In this document: positions 33,995-42,213 of the stretch, piece by piece
Position numbering within the stretch: the stretch's first letter is position 1
How the letters are laid out: the number at the start of each line of letters is the position of its first letter
NCBI RefSeq assembly: GCF_000015285.1
Contig: NC_008709.1
Location: 3,844,001 to 3,908,000, forward strand
Source of the DNA: Psychromonas ingrahamii 37
GTDB taxonomy: Bacteria > Pseudomonadota > Gammaproteobacteria > Enterobacterales > Psychromonadaceae
Length of the DNA stretch: 64,000 nucleotides
Direction of reading: 5' to 3'
Translations under genes and position numbers: made by a program
Notes under the pieces: generated by a model
What the model was told of the DNA's origin: nothing
Database searches by the model: none
The model's input: only the letters and a program-made list of their open reading frames with translations

Positions 33995-34659
33995 CTTTTA
34001 TCCTTATTGTTTTACTGATACTATAGATATATAAAATAGGCATTAATTTTATAAAAATGTGCACCACCCCATATTAAGCAAGAATTTAACACAAAGTTTA
34101 AAACCAAGAATGCTCAGGTTCACAAAACTGAATAATTGATATGAATTTGCATTCAAATCAGCAAAACCCTGACACCCGCTTTTTGCAGTACACATCATTT
34201 TGTTGATTTTCCTGCTTGTATTTTTCTTTACTCAGCCTGAAAATTCTTTACCTTTTCAGCAAGCTTAAACTTGCATGTTGTACCATTGCCAAGTTTTTGA
34301 TTGAATGCTTTTATCTAATTCAACAAGCATCTTCATTAAATAATAAATCTAACTGCCAGCGTGATTTATTCTCTACAGATCAATGCTCTCTTGATACATT
34401 TGAAAGCTCTGCTTAGCTAATATAAAATTTAAAGGCTGTGGTTCCCCCTTTTTTCAGATCTAAAATTGCCTTACCCAAGCAGGGTTAAAGCGAACCTTTC
34501 AAACATTAAATTACCCATCTTACTTAGTATAGTATGTTTCATTTTTTATCTTCCAGCTGATTGATAGAAAATAAATCATGCTATGCAGATTCTCATCTGA
34601 TCCGATTACCTTTGGCGGGTAATAAAGATTCACCACCTTTGTACAGTATTTTTTAGCTA

Positions 34660-35230
34660 TTTTAGTTTGGCACCCATCACCTCAACAATTACCGCAGTTA
34701 CCGTTTTCTCTGATTTATTATCTGCAGGTGTCGACACGGTGAAACTCGTTTTCCATTAAATAATAATCACTCGGTCTCTTAGCTATCTCGCAATCAATAA
34801 CCCTGCTGCAATAACTTATGACCGATCATCAATATTGATAGCATTCTTTATAAAGCCTCTGCCTGTTTATCTTTAATGCGTGATGGCTAGATTTATCTTT
34901 TTCCCCACAGATTTTTGAAAAAATTACCACCATTTTTATTATCTGAGCAAAGATTCTGATAAATGCTTTTATGTCTAATGGAAAAGGGATTGTTTTCATC
35001 AAGCCAAGCAGAAATATACTCAGGGCTTCATTTTATCTTAGTGTTTAATATCGATAAATTTACTGAGACTTGTTCTTCTTTTAGCGGCTTTAGAGTTTTT
35101 AACTTGTCTTGATCTGTATGACGAGATGGCTCTCTGCTCATCATAGATTGACTCACATTAAGCTTTTTAATATTTTTTTTTGACTCAGACCTGTTATATT
35201 TGAGCGACCATTTTTCTAGCGATTAAAATT
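34660..35230 (-). pseudogene. IS30-family transposase relic
   Basis: Scattered minus-strand pieces in changing frames match IS30 transposases in order. These are VSQSMMSREPSRHTDQD (HTH region, near 35150), YISAWLDENNPFSIRHKSIY then QNLCSDNKNGG (about 34925-35024), and SFTVSTPADNKSEKTVTAVI (about 34680-34750). Many stops lie in between. The rest of the 34.0-35.37 kb gap holds no supportable gene. The short frame at 34216-34416 has no ribosome-binding site or family features. Confidence 0.5.
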
Positions 35231-35375
35231 GTGCACAACTTATTTGAATCTAAGAGATTAATTAAAAACGAAAAATAACAATGGATGCGCGTGCTTTACT
35301 TCCTCAAAAAAGCAAATCCTAAATAGCCGCTAGCAATAACAAAATATTCGCTTCTGAAAAAAAATTAGGATTAAA

Positions 35376-36305
35376 ATGTTTGAATTAGCAACCGCCTTAG
35401 GGCTAAAGATACTACCGCTTTACATCACAATAGCCCTAGGATATCTCTTTTCACGTTATCTAAGAGGAGAGCGTGATGGTATCGCCTCTTTGCTGATCTA
35501 TCTCATTGGCCCTGTAGTTATTTTTATGGCTTCATACAAAGTGCAGTTAAATTTAGCAGTCATTATGCTGCCTATACTGCTTTTTATTCTCAATAGTTTC
35601 TTGGCTCTTGGGACATTGAGAATAAGTAAAAACTTTTTCTCCGATAACACCAAAAATATTTTAGCTTTTTCGGCAGGAACTGGAAATACCGGATACTTTG
35701 GTATTCCTTTGGCCATTATGATTTTAAGTGAAGAGCTAGCAAATATTTATATTTTTACTGTGCTCGCGTCCTTGCTTTATGAGAGTACTGTTGGCTTTTT
35801 TGTCGTTGCAAAAGGCCACTACACAATCAATCAAAGCCTGGTAAAAGTGGCTAAACTCCCTTCTATCTATGCACTGGTTTTGGGATTGATTTTTAATGTC
35901 TCAAACATAGAGTTAAATACAAACCTTCTTGATTATCTTGATTATTTCAAAGGAGCCTATGCAATTTTAGGGATGATGATGATAGGTATGGGCCTTAAAG
36001 GCCTGGGAAATGTTGGGATAGACAAAATGTTTATGACTTTTGCATTTACTATTAAATTTCTTATTTATCCTCTCTGCGTTCTTATTATCATTTGGATTGA
36101 TGCTTATTATTTCAACTTTTTCAATTCTGATCTCTATAAAGTAATGTTTCTTTTTGCCATTCCTCCCATGGCAGGCAATACCGTAGCAGTGGCGTCACTT
36201 TTAAATGTTCACCCTGAAAAAGCAGCCCTGGCAGTGGTTATCAGCACAGCGATTTCTATTGTCACCATTCCGGTTATGATCGCCCTGTTTTTAGGTACTT
36301 TTTGA
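35376..36305 (+). CDS. AEC-family transporter (auxin efflux carrier fold)
   Basis: A 309-residue inner-membrane carrier of the AEC/BART superfamily, with ten hydrophobic segments in two halves. The first half carries LIGPVVIFMAS and FSAGTGNTGYFGIPLAI, the conserved N-x-x-(F/Y)-x-G-I-P crossover. The second half carries FAIPPMAGNTVAVASLLNVH. Bacterial members export or exchange small organic anions such as malate. An AGGA site lies 6 nt before the ATG. It is divergent from dctPQM across a 1.4-kb gap. Substrate unknown. Confidence 0.88.
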   Translation: MFELATALGLKILPLYITIALGYLFSRYLRGERDGIASLLIYLIGPVVIFMASYKVQLNLAVIMLPILLFILNSFLALGTLRISKNFFSDNTKNILAFSAGTGNTGYFGIPLAIMILSEELANIYIFTVLASLLYESTVGFFVVAKGHYTINQSLVKVAKLPSIYALVLGLIFNVSNIELNTNLLDYLDYFKGAYAILGMMMIGMGLKGLGNVGIDKMFMTFAFTIKFLIYPLCVLIIIWIDAYYFNFFNSDLYKVMFLFAIPPMAGNTVAVASLLNVHPEKAALAVVISTAISIVTIPVMIALFLGTF

Positions 36306-36596
36306 GTCTTGCCACTTCTTAACAGGTCTGAGTATAGGAAGAATAAAAACGTATTCTATGTCGGTTTCTAGCTGATTGGCGGGGTTAAATGAGCATCTGA
36401 TTGCGCTGTTATTTCAAAGGGTGTTGGCAGGTGTTAAAGATCTTACATCCGGTTAATCACTTTCATGTTTTACCTCATTATTTAAATTATTAATATCTGT
36501 TTAATTCAGCCATTATTTTGGTAATGAAGCCGGCGCAGAACTAATATTCATAACGAATTTACCGTTTAGAAGGCAACAGATTAATCACCTACCGGC

Positions 36597-36640
36597 AGAT
36601 TAAGAGGATAACGAGAGATTAAGAGGATAACGAGAGATTA
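36597..36640. repeat. 19-bp tandem repeat downstream of the AEC gene
   Basis: AGATTAAGAGGATAACGAG occurs twice head to tail (36597-36615, 36616-36634) with a partial third. The end can pair (GATAACGAG with CTCGCTATC), possibly a terminator for either converging gene. The rest of 36306-36735 contains nothing else recognised. Confidence 0.6.
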
Positions 36641-36735
36641 ACGCTCGCTATCCTGCTTTATGGTAAGGCAATTTCAATATAACCTATTAATATTTATACT
36701 ATTATTATTTTCATATTCAAATTTTTAGAGGCAAT

Positions 36736-38076
36736 TTATTGAACGCTATAAATTGCATTACCCTCCCCATCATCAGTGACTGTGATTTCAAACATGGTTG
36801 CCGGGTTGTCATTACCATAACTGCCTTCTGCTTGATTAAGCATCAGCTCTCGCGGTGTGATAGTTCTGCCATCACCCAGAAAGACAGTCACTTTGGCAGT
36901 TTCTGTAGCATTTCCCCTAAAGTAGTTAACACCTATTTGATATGTCCCCGCATTGACGCTTTCGCATGCGACTGTATAGTTTTCAGGTCCAAAACCAGAT
37001 GTATCATCGACATCAAGTATTCCATCGTCACCTGTTTTGCTGCGATAATATACATGTCGGCCATTGGGTTCATAGGCATGCAAGTCAACGTCAGGTTGGC
37101 CACCCCAGGATAATGAAGCGCGGATAGCACCTGTCCCGGCAATCTGAAGCGGGAAAGGGGTATTTTGTGCAAGGCGAAGCATGTTGGTATCAATAACAGC
37201 TCGTGATGCTAAACGAGCATCCCAATAGTCTTCAACAATCAAGTGATTTGTGTTTGATCGGGAATCTCCCCCAAAAAAACTGGGAAGTGCGCTCGGGTCG
37301 TTATCTAAATTGCTCGCTAATACATTTTCCATCAGGCTCAAAATGCCAATGACTCTGTCATCATCTGCCGTTACATACCCCGCTCCACCGACAGTTAAGG
37401 CGGCTGGATTTGCGATGCCAAAATAGTCAATACTGTCAGCCCAATCTGGTTGACGAGTTTTAACTGCAGCGACAGCATTGTTAGTGAATAAATTACCCTG
37501 GCTGTGCGGCATAATAAGAACACGTTTTCCAGCAATCAGATTCGCTTCATAAAGTCCTATATGTTCAGAGTTCACCATAAGACTATCTGCAATTGCTTCT
37601 ACGGATGCTGAAGTCATTAACTCACCAAGCTCTTCAAGTAAGGCATCCGTATAAATAGCATTTGTGGTTGTTGATAGAAAAGCGGCCAATACTGCGCGGA
37701 TAGGATCGTTATTAAGACCGGAGGAAATAAGCTCATAGATTTGATATCCACTGATTCCTGCAACTCCTTCTTCATCCATTTTTTGTTGGAGAACCTGTGC
37801 GATATCAGTGAGTTTACCTTGAGAATAATTGTAGGCATCGGAGAACTCATAGGATGAGTCCTCATGTAGATTCTTAAATTGATTTTTATAGGCTATACCC
37901 ATTTTGAAAGCCATATTCTCAGCTGCATATGGGCTTGTTAAAATACCGTTTGCAAAATAAACGGCTGTTTTTTTATCCGCGTCTGTTGTGTCAACGCAGC
38001 CGTTTAGCATTGCATATGAGGGGGTGGTTAAACTCGCACACAACAATGCAGGAAACAATAATGATCTTTTTTTCAT
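36736..38076 (-). CDS. secreted alpha/beta-hydrolase-like protein with C-terminal DUF2135-type domain
   Basis: A 446-residue exported protein. The start at 38076 is chosen because it gives a clean signal peptide (MKKRSLLFPALLCASLTTPS-YA) with AAGGAT upstream; a longer reading from 38115 would put 13 polar residues before it. The centre holds a lipase-like nucleophile elbow, VLIMPHSQGNLF (Ser about 192). The C-terminal third (about 320-440) resembles the beta-rich DUF2135/YfaP fold: IRASLSWGGQPDVDLHAYEP, then GPENYTVACESVNAGTYQIG, VNYF. The Asp and His of a triad were not assigned. It follows the PKD lipoprotein gene by 10 bp, so the two form an operon and the products probably meet in the periplasm or at the cell surface. 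Confidence 0.78.
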   Translation of the reverse strand: MKKRSLLFPALLCASLTTPSYAMLNGCVDTTDADKKTAVYFANGILTSPYAAENMAFKMGIAYKNQFKNLHEDSSYEFSDAYNYSQGKLTDIAQVLQQKMDEEGVAGISGYQIYELISSGLNNDPIRAVLAAFLSTTTNAIYTDALLEELGELMTSASVEAIADSLMVNSEHIGLYEANLIAGKRVLIMPHSQGNLFTNNAVAAVKTRQPDWADSIDYFGIANPAALTVGGAGYVTADDDRVIGILSLMENVLASNLDNDPSALPSFFGGDSRSNTNHLIVEDYWDARLASRAVIDTNMLRLAQNTPFPLQIAGTGAIRASLSWGGQPDVDLHAYEPNGRHVYYRSKTGDDGILDVDDTSGFGPENYTVACESVNAGTYQIGVNYFRGNATETAKVTVFLGDGRTITPRELMLNQAEGSYGNDNPATMFEITVTDDGEGNAIYSVQ

Positions 38077-38086
38077 AATATTATCC

Positions 38087-38944
38087 TTAATGCTGAGGCA
38101 GTCTGCATTCATCAAAAGTCGCTTCTACGGTTCTTTGTGCTGTACCGTTTCGACCCACCTTGAACTTTTCGTATGCAGCTAAGCGCTCTTGAGTGTTAAA
38201 GGTCAGTGCCCTTATTTTTGCTACCTCTTGAAGGCCATTAAGCTCAGTATGTAGGTTATAACAAGCAGCGAGTTTTGCTATTTTTTCGGAGGCGTCCCCG
38301 TCATCCAGATCATCAAGGGAGTCACCGGCAATAAGGACATCTTGATAGACCACTGCAGTATTACGTAACACCTCTCTATTATCTTTGGAAAGTGGGTAGA
38401 GATTATAAATAGCGATTTCTAAATCATCTCTAACGCCATCGCCATCGGCGTCTGTGCCGGTTAATCCTGACTTTGGATTTGCCGGCATAGGAGGGAGCAG
38501 AGCAACATCAAGTTCACGGATAATAATGGTCTTCGATATTTGACCGGTAGAATTATCATTATCAGTGACCGTTAAGGTAATAGTGGCTGTAATATCTTCC
38601 GTAAGCTCTCCTGCAGTGAGGGTAGCGCTCGTCTTTTTTTGACTATTTTGACTAAAGTAAATGTTGTCACCGTTGTATCGTCCCAAGTCGATTGTCCAGT
38701 TGTATGTGGAGATAGCACCATCGGAATCGCTGGAAGCTGAGCCATCGAAATAAAATTCAGCACGCTCAGTTATATCATTTGCCAGTGTAAAGGAAGCGAT
38801 TGGGGCTATCTTGTCGGGGGAGGTTTGTGGCGTTATAAGGGCATTTTCAAGTGCCGACTTTGGGGCATTATCTTCAGATTTTAAGTCATCGCACGCACTT
38901 AGCAGAAGACTGCTGATCATCATGGCTATTGCCGTTTTTTTCAT
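38087..38944 (-). CDS. lipoprotein with PKD-like domain and calcium-binding motif
   Basis: A 285-residue lipoprotein: signal peptide MKKTAIAMMISSLLLSAC with lipobox LLSAC (Cys18), then an acidic linker. A PKD-like Ig domain spans about residues 45-145: FDGSASSDSDGAISTYNWTI, TITLTVTDNDNSTGQ. Next is the Asp-rich calcium motif TDADGDGVRDDLE (about 165-177), and then a helical C-terminus. PKD domains usually mediate surface binding. It is the first gene of a two-gene unit with the hydrolase at 36736-38076. Its function is unknown; a docking or activating partner for the hydrolase is a reasonable guess. Confidence 0.8.
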   Translation of the reverse strand: MKKTAIAMMISSLLLSACDDLKSEDNAPKSALENALITPQTSPDKIAPIASFTLANDITERAEFYFDGSASSDSDGAISTYNWTIDLGRYNGDNIYFSQNSQKKTSATLTAGELTEDITATITLTVTDNDNSTGQISKTIIIRELDVALLPPMPANPKSGLTGTDADGDGVRDDLEIAIYNLYPLSKDNREVLRNTAVVYQDVLIAGDSLDDLDDGDASEKIAKLAACYNLHTELNGLQEVAKIRALTFNTQERLAAYEKFKVGRNGTAQRTVEATFDECRLPQH

Positions 38945-39257
38945 AATATAATTCCTTTTATCATTAAATGTAAAAACACTTTATTCATACTTTTAATTGA
39001 CCAAAAGGTTAGTCAGAAGATAGGTTTATGTAAATATTTGTTTGTCTATGTTCCATTTTATTATTGTCGTTTTTATAAGTTACAATCAGTTATAAAAATG
39101 TCAAAATAATTATAACCTTAATATTTACAAAGCATTACATATAAATATAAAGGCTGACAAGAGCGCTCAGGAGCAGAGCCTTTTTTTCCGTTGGTATCAA
39201 TAAATGTGATCAGGTTAAATTTAATATTTCCCAAAGACAAAGCGGTGAAGAACAATT

Positions 39258-39297
39258 GTGGACATAGTTGGATGCTCCACATCTGTCCAACTATTTA
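39258..39297. repeat. short repeat, left of the SDR gene
   Basis: GTGGACATAGTTGGATGCTC, then CACATCTGTCCAACTA, is internally palindromic (TGGACA...TGTCCA). A close copy is at 40515-40554 on the other side of the SDR gene, in the same orientation. Confidence 0.55.
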
Positions 39298-39329
39298 TGT
39301 TTTCAAGTTGTTTAACTGCCAATTTATTA

Positions 39330-39350
39330 AGGGGTTTAAATTAAACCCCT
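39330..39350. repeat. 21-nt palindrome abutting a MITE-like element
   Basis: AGGGGTTTAA, one A, then TTAAACCCCT. It ends exactly where the ATACCAA element begins. It may be a terminator-like structure or part of the insertion target. Confidence 0.45.
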
Positions 39351-39573
39351 ATACCAAAAGAATTAATGAAGTGATCAATAATTGCGAAGGAAAAATTAAT
39401 ACTAAAGTTGCATTCGATCGTTATTCTCCTTCACAAAATTGTATGGAACAATTTTGAACAGCTTTATCTGACCAGGAAGTGGTGAAGAACAGGATGTTCT
39501 GAATAAAACTCACAACGCAGTTAGGAATAATTTTAACCAGCAAGGATAATCACCTTTTTAGTTCTTTTGGTAT
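39351..39573. repeat. MITE-like element with 12-bp perfect terminal inverted repeats
   Basis: The ends are ATACCAAAAGAA (39351-39362) and TTCTTTTGGTAT (39562-39573). The 223-bp interior has no gene. The interior motif ATTGCGAAGGAAAAA is shared with the element at 3298-3456. Frames crossing this stretch are not credible genes. Confidence 0.6.
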
Positions 39574-39628
39574 TAACAAGTTAAATTTCTTATCATCCAT
39601 TTACCCTATTAAATTGAGAGTCTTACAC

Positions 39629-40489
39629 ATGACAACACACTCACCTTCTACGACTAAAGTCCTTATCACAGGTTGCTCAACGGGCATCGGTTATCATTGT
39701 GCCAAACACCTACAATCAATGGGCTATCAGGTAATTGCTACGTGTCGAAAGCAAAAAGATGTCAGGCGATTAAACAATCAAGGCCTTACCTGCCTGCAGC
39801 TCGATTTAGCCGATAGCCAATCAATCAAATCTGCTTTAGAGAAAGTCCTTTTAGAAACCCAAGGAAAAATCGACCTGTTATTTAACAATGGCGCATTCGG
39901 GCTACCGGGTGCCGTTGAAGATTTAAGCCGTCAAGCAATGGAGTATCAGTTTCAAACCAATGTGTTTGGTACCCAGGAATTGACCAATTTAGTTGTGCCT
40001 ATTATGCGTAAACAAGGTGGCGGAAAAATTATTTATAACAGTTCTATTTTAGGCTTTGCAGCCATGCAGTATCGTGGTGCATATAATGCCAGCAAATTTG
40101 CAATTGAAGGCTTTGCGGACACCTTAAGGCTTGAAGTTAAAAAAGATAATATTAAGGTGAGTTTAATTGAACCGGGAGCAATTATTTCTGATTTCAGAAA
40201 AAATGCCTTCGAGCAGTTTAAGCGTTGGATTCCTCGACAAGGCAGCGCCCATCAAAGCAGTTATGAAGCCATGGTCACTCGCTTAGAAACCGTTGGACCA
40301 AGCGCACCCTTTACGCTAGGGCCTGAAGCCGTGACCAAATGTGTGCTACATGTTTTGCAAAAATCACAGCCTAAAATTCGCTATAGAGTTACCGTACCCA
40401 CTATCGCTTTTGCATTGTTAAAGCGATTTTTACCGAACCGACTTTTAGACATTCTACTTATTAAAGCGGGTGGAAACGGTAAGCGTTAG
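39629..40489 (+). CDS. short-chain dehydrogenase/reductase (SDR family)
   Basis: A 286-residue NAD(P)-dependent oxidoreductase. The Rossmann motif TGCSTGIG is at about residues 14-21. NNGAFG follows the fourth strand, and the catalytic triad is the Ser in YNSSILGFAA with Tyr152 and Lys156 in YNASK. LIEPGAIISDFR is the substrate-loop region, and the C-terminal extension is hydrophobic. It resembles classical SDRs of the YbbO type; the substrate is unknown. ATG at 39629 is preferred over TTG at 39614 because GAGAG lies 9 nt upstream. It is flanked by short direct repeats (39258, 40515), so it may have moved as a unit. Confidence 0.9.
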   Translation: MTTHSPSTTKVLITGCSTGIGYHCAKHLQSMGYQVIATCRKQKDVRRLNNQGLTCLQLDLADSQSIKSALEKVLLETQGKIDLLFNNGAFGLPGAVEDLSRQAMEYQFQTNVFGTQELTNLVVPIMRKQGGGKIIYNSSILGFAAMQYRGAYNASKFAIEGFADTLRLEVKKDNIKVSLIEPGAIISDFRKNAFEQFKRWIPRQGSAHQSSYEAMVTRLETVGPSAPFTLGPEAVTKCVLHVLQKSQPKIRYRVTVPTIAFALLKRFLPNRLLDILLIKAGGNGKR

Positions 40490-40514
40490 TCTGTAAAGAC
40501 CATTACGATAAATC

Positions 40515-40554
40515 GTGGACATATATGGACGCTCCACATCTGTCCAGCAATTAG
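40515..40554. repeat. short repeat, right of the SDR gene
   Basis: GTGGACATATATGGACGCTC, then CACATCTGTCCAGCAA. Copy of 39258-39297. The next 290 bp contain a second partial resemblance (CAAGCTGTTTAACTGC at 40650, compared with 39305) and no gene. Confidence 0.55.
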
Positions 40555-40852
40555 CCTTTAGTCAATTAGATGGCTGTCCAACTATTTTGATAAAAAATTA
40601 AAGAAGAGAAAAGGCAGGACATAAAATTTTCAGTTTATATTGTTGCCTCAAGCTGTTTAACTGCTTAAGGCTTTTTTATAGAAGTTTAAAATTAATGGGT
40701 TATATTGCTAACCTCAAAATGTTGTTCAGTAGGCAAGTGAAAACGCTTTAATCTTTTTATTATATTCGATAGTATAAGTAATAATAGCTAACGCCTTCTT
40801 TATTGAAGGCTTTTTAACTCTAATTTTCTATCCGTCTTGCAAGTGTGAATTG

Positions 40853-41257
40853 ATGTTATTTTTTCGTCGTAATCTATTTATTTGTTATCTACTTGTAGTT
40901 GCCCTGCTAACATCTGTATTTGCTGTTGGATTAGCTAATAACTTCACTTATGCCAATATTGGTAGTGCTTCCCTATTCAAAATGGACGCACCCGTCCTTG
41001 CTTGTAAATACTATAATAAATTAGAAATCAGACAAAAGTGTCGGCAGGCATGGCATGACGTTATTAAAACCATCAATGTCAATTCAAAAACACCCCAGCA
41101 GTGCGAGCGCTTAATAAACGTTGTTACGCTATTTCCGGCAACAGCAGTTGCAAAACTGCACAAAATACAGGCATTCTCTCGATCATTAATGATAGACGAG
41201 CCGATGGGAAATCCGCACTCATTCTCTGAAATATTATACCGCCCTCCAATCGGATAA
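40853..41257 (+). CDS. exported or membrane-anchored protein of unknown function (134 aa)
   Basis: MLFFRRNLFICYLLVVALLT, then SVFAVGLANN, gives a basic start and a hydrophobic helix, i.e. a signal peptide or anchor. About 100 polar residues with three cysteines follow (ACKYYNKLEIRQKCRQAWHD, QQCERL). The ATG directly follows TTG at 40850. The ribosome-binding site is weak. It lies 100 bp upstream of dsbA in the same direction, and the cysteines could make it a Dsb substrate, though that is speculation. Not recognised. Confidence 0.5.
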   Translation: MLFFRRNLFICYLLVVALLTSVFAVGLANNFTYANIGSASLFKMDAPVLACKYYNKLEIRQKCRQAWHDVIKTINVNSKTPQQCERLINVVTLFPATAVAKLHKIQAFSRSLMIDEPMGNPHSFSEILYRPPIG

Positions 41258-41358
41258 CGTCTCCATTTAAGAAATCTAATATGCTCACCAATCAGGGTAA
41301 AATCTCTGATTTGAAGAGATTGTAATAAAAAACACAAATACTTTAAGAGACAATAATC

Positions 41359-41961
41359 ATGAAAAAAAATTTCGCACTTATTATCACTCTGCTACTTAGC
41401 TTTGCAGCGCACGCAGCCCAATTTACAGAAGGCCAACAATATCAGGTACTGGATACTCAACCCTCTTCTCAGCCTGTAGTAACAGAATACTTTTCCTTCT
41501 ACTGTCCTCATTGTAACAACTTTGAACCTTTTATCAGACAGGTAAAAGAACGTCTTCCTGATAATGCTAAATTACAGAAGACGCACGTTTCATTTATGGG
41601 TGGCAGCATGGGCGTCTCAATGGCAAAAGCTTATGCTACTATGGTGGTGCTAGAGGTCGAAGAAAAGATGATTCCTGTTATGTTTAGACAGATTCATGAT
41701 CTTAAGCAGACACCTCGTAATGATAAAGAATTGCGCCAACTTTTTATTGATAACGGTGTTGAAGCATCGAAATTTGATGCGGCCTTTAATGGTTTTGTGG
41801 TTGATTCTATGCAGAGACGCTTTGATAAAGAGTTCAAAAATGCGGGGTTAAGAGGTGTTCCAGCAGTGATTGTAAACAATAAGTACCATATTACTCCAGA
41901 TGAAAGTATTAACTCACAAGATAAGTATATGGAGTTAGTTAACTTCTTACTGAAGAAATAA
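41359..41961 (+). CDS. dsbA: periplasmic thiol:disulfide oxidoreductase DsbA
   Basis: A 200-residue protein that introduces disulfide bonds into exported proteins. A signal peptide (residues 1-19, [19 protein letters not shown]) precedes a thioredoxin fold with the redox motif FYCPHC (Cys49-Pro-His-Cys52), a helical insertion and the cis-proline loop [12 protein letters not shown]. Length and motif match proteobacterial DsbA. AAGAGA lies about 8 nt before the ATG. It is followed immediately by two hairpins. The gene is complete. Confidence 0.95.
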   Translation: MKKNFALIITLLLSFAAHAAQFTEGQQYQVLDTQPSSQPVVTEYFSFYCPHCNNFEPFIRQVKERLPDNAKLQKTHVSFMGGSMGVSMAKAYATMVVLEVEEKMIPVMFRQIHDLKQTPRNDKELRQLFIDNGVEASKFDAAFNGFVVDSMQRRFDKEFKNAGLRGVPAVIVNNKYHITPDESINSQDKYMELVNFLLKK

Positions 41962-42041
41962 TACCGGGCTAATAAAGCTAAATGCCCCGGTAAATAATAC
42001 TGCGTAACTGCGGTCTTCAGAAGCAATTGAAGGCCGCTTTC
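41962..42041 (+). terminator. two hairpins after dsbA
   Basis: The first hairpin (41962-41992) is TACCGGG...CCCCGGTA, starting at the stop codon. The second (42010-42037) is GCGGTCTTCA...TGAAGGCCGC with one G-T pair, followed by TTT. The second is the better terminator. Confidence 0.6.
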
Positions 42042-42129
42042 CAATTCTTGATTAGCATTGTCCATTTTTTTAGGGCATTCATCTCAGCAAGATAGAACTC
42101 TTTTTAAGCCGAATTATCCCTTGGGCATA

Positions 42130-42164
42130 ATGGATCTAAAACCTGTTTACTGGTTTTGATCCAT
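42130..42164. terminator. hairpin between dsbA and the convergent ABC operon
   Basis: ATGGATCTAAAACC and GGTTTTGATCCAT pair with one bulge and an 8-nt loop. It lies 50 bp beyond the end of the minus-strand ABC operon and probably terminates it. Confidence 0.55.
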
Positions 42165-42213
42165 CACGGCTTATTTTTCTAATAGTTGATTATAAATAAA
42201 CACTTCCCCCCTG

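Noticed and set aside
34216-34416. 66-codon hydrophobic frame between dctP and the AEC gene
   Set aside because: No ribosome-binding site, irregular composition, and it lies in a 1.4-kb region dominated by transposase relics.
39191-39457. 88-codon frame over the MITE-like element
   Set aside because: It crosses a repeat, a palindrome and an element boundary, so its codons cannot reflect one protein.
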